In this document: positions 33,124 to 36,554 of the stretch, one piece after another
Numbering within the stretch: the first letter of the stretch is position 1
Layout of the letters: each line of letters opens with the position of its first letter
Origin: Alphaproteobacteria bacterium
Lineage (GTDB): Bacteria; Pseudomonadota; Alphaproteobacteria; Rhizobiales; Hyphomicrobiaceae
Length of the DNA: 36,554 nt
Assembly: GCA_018819265.1 (NCBI GenBank)
Contig: JAHJQI010000110.1
Location: forward strand, 1-36,554
Reading direction: 5' to 3'
Position numbers and translations under genes: made by a program
The notes under the pieces: generated by a model
Database searches by the model: none
Told to the model about the DNA's origin: nothing
The model's input: only the letters and a program-made list of their open reading frames with translations

Positions 33124-36100
33124 CTATTCTGCGGGACTGACTTCAGGTTCCACGTTCTCGGTCGGCTTCGGCCGGGGCTTACCGACACGCGCCAGCCCGC
33201 GACACATCACGTAGAACACCGGCGTGAAGATCAGGCCGAACAGCGTCACGCCGATCATGCCGGAGAACACGGCGGTGCCGAGCGATTGACGCATTTCGGC
33301 GCCGGCACCGGTCGCAACGACGAGCGGCAGCACGCCCAGGATGAACGCCAGCGACGTCATGACGATTGGGCGCAGGCGCGTGCGGGCGGCTTCGACAGCG
33401 GCCTCAAAACGGGTCTTGCCTTCGAGTTCTTCGGCCTGCTTGGCGAATTCTACGATCAAGATGGCGTTCTTCGCTGCAAGGCCAACCAGGACGATAAGGC
33501 CGATCTCGACGAGAATGTTGCGGTCGAGGCCGCGGAAGTTCGCGCCGATCATGGCGGCGAGAATACACAGCGGCACGATGAGAATGACGGCCAGCGGCAG
33601 GAGCCAGCTTTCGTAAAGCGCGGCCAGCAGCAGGAAGACGAAGAGGACGGCGAGACTGAATGCAAGGATCGCAGTCGAACCCGCCAGTTTCTCCTGCAGT
33701 GCGATTTCCGTCCATTCGAAGCCAAAGCCGGAAGGCAGAGACTTTTCGGCGATCGCTTCCAAGGCTGCGATGCCCTGGCCCGAGGAGAAGCCGCGCTGCA
33801 ACCCAACCTGCACCTCGGCTGCGGGATAGAGATTGTAGCGGGGGACGCGGTAGGCACCCGTCGTGTTCTGGAAGCTGGCCACCGAACCGATCGGGACCAT
33901 GTCGCCGTCGACGTTGCGGGTGCGCAGGTTGGCGACATCGCGCACGGTGGTTCGGTAGGGGTTGTCGGCCTGTGCGGTGACGCGGTAGGTGCGGCCCAGA
34001 ATGTTGAAATCGTTGACGAATGCGGAGCCCATATAGATCGACAGCGTATCGAAGACGCGCTGGATCGGAACGCCGAGCTGTTCGGCCTTGGTTCGGTCGA
34101 TATCGGCATAGACCTGCGGCGTTCGCGTGTTGAAAAGCGTGAACGCCTGGGTGAAGCCCGGGGTCTGGCTGGCGGCTCCGGCAACGGCCCAGGTGGCGCC
34201 TTCCAGGGCCGGCAGGCCGCGGCCGGAGCGATCCTGCACGTAGCCTTTCAAGCCGCCGCCCGTTCCAATGCCGCGAACCGAAGGCGGCTCGATGACAAAG
34301 ACAAAGGCGTCGCGCTGCTTCGACATCTCCTGGCGGAGGTCGGCGAGGATCTGATCCTTTGTCAGACCGGCTTTCTCCCGCTCGCTGAAGGGTTGGAGGG
34401 TCACAAATATGACGCCGGCGTTAGGCGCGTTGGTGAAGGTTGCGCCATCGAAGCCGACGAAGGCGACGGCGTTCTGGACACCTGGGCGCTGCAAGAATAC
34501 TTCGGTCGCCTTGCGAACGACTTCGTCGGTGCGTGTGAGGGTGGAGCCCGGCGGCAGCTGAAACGCCGCGATCAGGTAGGCGCGGTCGAGTTGCGGGATA
34601 AGCCCGGTCGGTGTGTTGTTCAGCAGCTGGAAGGTCGGCACGAGCAGCAGCCCGTACGCAGCAAGAACGATGATGCCGACGCGGATCAGGCGCGCGGTGA
34701 TCGCACCATAGGCATTGGTGATTCCCTCGAAGAGCCAGTTGAACCCCATGAAGAACCAGCGCACGGGCGAGCTAAGCCAATAGGCGAGGCCGCGCTGGCG
34801 ATCCTCCGGCCTGACGTGCGGCTTCAACAACAGCGCGGCCATCGCAGGCGACAGCGTCAGCGAGACGAACAGCGAGATCATCGTGGCGCCGGCAATCGAG
34901 ATCGCGAACTGGCTGTAGAACTGGCCTTGCAGCCCGCTGATGAATGCCGTCGGCAGGAACACGGCGACCAGCACAAGGGACGTAGCGAGAAGCGCGCCGC
35001 CGACTTCGTCCATGGTCTTGTAGGCGGCTTCGCGCGGCGACATGCCCTTGGCGAGGTAGCGCTCGACGTTCTCGACGACGACGATGGCATCGTCGACGAC
35101 GATGCCGATGGCGAGCACGAAGCCGAGCAGCGACAATGTGTTGAAGGACATGCCCGCGGCGGCCATGATCGTGAAGCTGCCGATCAGCGACACCGGGATG
35201 GCGACGATCGGGATGAGCGCTGCCCGCCAGGTCTGCAGGAACAATATCACCACGATGACGACCAGGATGAGGGCTTCAAAGATCGTGTGGATGACCGCAT
35301 CGACCGAGTATTGGATGAATTCGGTCGGGTTATAGACGACCGAGTAGCTCAATCCCGGGGGAAAGTCCTCGGAGAGCCGCTTCATCTCCTTGAGGAGCAG
35401 GTCGGCGGTTTGCAGTGCGTTCGAGCCGGGCCGCTGGAAGGCGACGACGGCCGTCGCGGTCTTGTTATCGAGGTAGGCGTTGACGGTGTAATCCTGCGAG
35501 CCGAGTTCGACGCGGGCGATGTCGCGGACGCGCAGCACCGACCCGTTCGGCTCGGCGCGGACGACGATGTCCTCAAACTGCTCGACGGAGGACAGCCGGC
35601 CGAGCGTCTGGACGGACAACGTAAAGGCTCCGTCGGAGGATGCCGGCGGCTGGTTGATGGCACCGGCTGCGACCTGGAGATTTGCGGCGCGCAGGGCTGC
35701 GACGACTTCGGAAGCGGTGAGGCCGCGTGCGGTGAGGATGTCGGGGTCGAGCCAGACGCGCATCGAATAATCACGCGCGCCGAAGATCCTGATGGCGCCG
35801 ACGCCGTCGATGCGGGTCAGGACGTCCTTGACGTAGAGCGTGGCGTAGTTGGAAACGTACTGCTGGCTGCGGCTGCCGTCGGGCGAGGTCATGTGCACGA
35901 CCAGCATCAGGTCGGGTGAAGCCTTGCGCACCGAAATCCCGAGCCGGCGGACATCCTCGGGCAGGCGAGGTTCGACGACGGAGACCCGGTTCTGGACGAG
36001 CACCTGCGCCTGGTCGATGTCGGTGCCAGGGCGGAAAACGACGTTGATGGACAACAAGCCGTCGCCGGTCGACTGGGAGGCGATGTAGAGCATGCCGTCG

Positions 36101-36321
36101 ACGCCGTTGACCTCCTGCTCGATCGGCGAGGCAACGGTTTCGGCAATCACCTGGGCGGATGCACCCGGATAGGTCGCGGTGATGTTGACCGTCGGCGGGG
36201 CGATTTCGGGATATTCGGCAACAGGCAGCGTCGTCTGCGCGATGGCCCCGACGATCGTGATGATGAGCGAGAGCACGGTTGCGAAGATGGGGCGATCGAT
36301 GAAGTAGTGGGAGAAGCGCAT
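33124..36321 (-). CDS. RND (HAE1) multidrug efflux permease, AcrB/MexB-like
   Basis: 1065 residues, full length. An inner-membrane proton-driven drug exporter that works as a trimer with a membrane-fusion protein and an outer-membrane channel. There are twelve membrane helices in two sets with two large periplasmic loops. The N-terminus FIDRPIFATVLSLIITIVGAIA is the family standard. Helix 4 carries the proton-relay Asp410-Asp411 (GIVVDDAIVVVENVERYL). Helix 10 carries Lys951 (GLAAKNAILIVEFAKQ). The ATG at 36321 has GAGG eight bases upstream. The usual fusion-protein gene would lie upstream, but only 65 bp of spacer and a repeat element remain before the window ends. It converges on the Tad gene, 28 bp apart. 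Confidence 0.96.
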   Translation of the reverse strand: MRFSHYFIDRPIFATVLSLIITIVGAIAQTTLPVAEYPEIAPPTVNITATYPGASAQVIAETVASPIEQEVNGVDGMLYIASQSTGDGLLSINVVFRPGTDIDQAQVLVQNRVSVVEPRLPEDVRRLGISVRKASPDLMLVVHMTSPDGSRSQQYVSNYATLYVKDVLTRIDGVGAIRIFGARDYSMRVWLDPDILTARGLTASEVVAALRAANLQVAAGAINQPPASSDGAFTLSVQTLGRLSSVEQFEDIVVRAEPNGSVLRVRDIARVELGSQDYTVNAYLDNKTATAVVAFQRPGSNALQTADLLLKEMKRLSEDFPPGLSYSVVYNPTEFIQYSVDAVIHTIFEALILVVIVVILFLQTWRAALIPIVAIPVSLIGSFTIMAAAGMSFNTLSLLGFVLAIGIVVDDAIVVVENVERYLAKGMSPREAAYKTMDEVGGALLATSLVLVAVFLPTAFISGLQGQFYSQFAISIAGATMISLFVSLTLSPAMAALLLKPHVRPEDRQRGLAYWLSSPVRWFFMGFNWLFEGITNAYGAITARLIRVGIIVLAAYGLLLVPTFQLLNNTPTGLIPQLDRAYLIAAFQLPPGSTLTRTDEVVRKATEVFLQRPGVQNAVAFVGFDGATFTNAPNAGVIFVTLQPFSEREKAGLTKDQILADLRQEMSKQRDAFVFVIEPPSVRGIGTGGGLKGYVQDRSGRGLPALEGATWAVAGAASQTPGFTQAFTLFNTRTPQVYADIDRTKAEQLGVPIQRVFDTLSIYMGSAFVNDFNILGRTYRVTAQADNPYRTTVRDVANLRTRNVDGDMVPIGSVASFQNTTGAYRVPRYNLYPAAEVQVGLQRGFSSGQGIAALEAIAEKSLPSGFGFEWTEIALQEKLAGSTAILAFSLAVLFVFLLLAALYESWLLPLAVILIVPLCILAAMIGANFRGLDRNILVEIGLIVLVGLAAKNAILIVEFAKQAEELEGKTRFEAAVEAARTRLRPIVMTSLAFILGVLPLVVATGAGAEMRQSLGTAVFSGMIGVTLFGLIFTPVFYVMCRGLARVGKPRPKPTENVEPEVSPAE

Positions 36322-36386
36322 GGTCGCCCTCGTGGGTGATCTTATTCGTTATCTGGCTGCGTTGCCGGCAGCCGGAGGCGGGGCGG

Positions 36387-36554
36387 CTAGTACCGCCGAT
36401 CAGAAGTCCCTGCGTCGTATCAGTCAACCGCTATCAGGGACTTCTGATCGAAAAGCGGTACTAGATTCAATATTCTACTAGTACCCTTTGCTTTCAGAAG
36501 TTCGTCAAGGTGGTTGCCGCGAATGACTCACGAACTTCTGAAAGCGGGTACTAG
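36387..36554. repeat. Composite palindromic element, copy 2 (BIME/MITE-like), at the right edge
   Basis: 168 bp, the better-preserved copy. Unit A (36387-36464) begins CTAGTACCGC and ends GCGGTACTAG, with a perfect 14-bp inner stem. Unit B (36478-36554) begins CTAGTACC and ends GGTACTAG, with a 15-bp stem CTTTCAGAAGTTCGT and its complement. The two are joined by 13 bp. The window ends on the last base of unit B. Confidence 0.9.

Noticed and set aside
33286..35919. 877-codon plus-strand frame opposite the RND permease
   Set aside because: Very acidic, Asp/Gly/Arg/His-rich shadow translation; the permease has all catalytic residues on the other strand.

Overview
The window is about 36.5 kb of GC-rich chromosomal DNA that reads as an alphaproteobacterium, most likely of the Hyphomicrobiales (Rhizobiales). 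The grounds are: a purN-purM / DUF2066 / CDP-alcohol phosphatidyltransferase / AI-2E transporter / hdaA / ppk1 gene order of the kind seen in that group; an HdaA-type DnaA inactivator; PilZ and Tad-domain proteins; and intergenic palindromes starting CTAGAGCA. The genus cannot be set from the sequence alone. I see no tRNA, rRNA, CRISPR array, transposase or phage gene.

Layout. 0.1-5.8 kb holds small accessory and housekeeping genes: a membrane protein of unknown function, a secreted YHS-domain protein, a gamma-glutamylcyclotransferase-like protein, a lone COG4190-type winged-helix regulator, a GYF-domain membrane protein with a duplicated start site, ndk, and a DHFR/RibD-C family reductase. 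5.9-7.3 kb is a cytochrome P450. 7.6-9.4 kb is purM-purN on the minus strand. Plus-strand genes at 9.8-13.4 kb encode a DUF2066 protein, a CDP-alcohol phosphatidyltransferase, an AI-2E/PerM transporter and HdaA, followed by ppk1 (13.5-15.8 kb). The spacer between the two directions (9.42-9.76 kb) carries a cluster of short palindromic repeats.

15.8-24.3 kb looks like accessory surface-structure DNA placed between ppk1 and ppx. It holds a PilZ protein, a Tad-domain protein, a 1.4 kb intergenic stretch with strong hairpins, a 1244-residue autotransporter-like protein and a CbpA-type J-protein. The autotransporter is the most interesting gene here. Its passenger is six tandem CnaB/prealbumin-like repeats, and every repeat keeps a Lys...Glu...Asn triad (the residues of intramolecular isopeptide bonds in Gram-positive pilins) plus two Cys. 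This suggests a doubly cross-linked stalk on a Gram-negative surface.

24.3-36.5 kb contains ppx, gshB, a large hybrid sensor kinase (HAMP-HisKA-HATPase-REC-Hpt) divergent from an atypical REC+HATPase protein, a second Tad-domain paralogue and an RND efflux permease. Composite palindromic elements of about 165 bp lie at 23.86-24.02 kb and at the extreme right end, where the window stops on the element's terminal CTAG.

How the genes may work together: purine synthesis (purM, purN), nucleotide balance (ndk), polyphosphate turnover (ppk1, ppx) and replication control (hdaA) form a housekeeping core. Around it sit cell-surface modules (autotransporter, two Tad proteins) that could be controlled by c-di-GMP (PilZ) and by the His-Asp phosphorelay near 30 kb. 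The regulatory links are inference from position.
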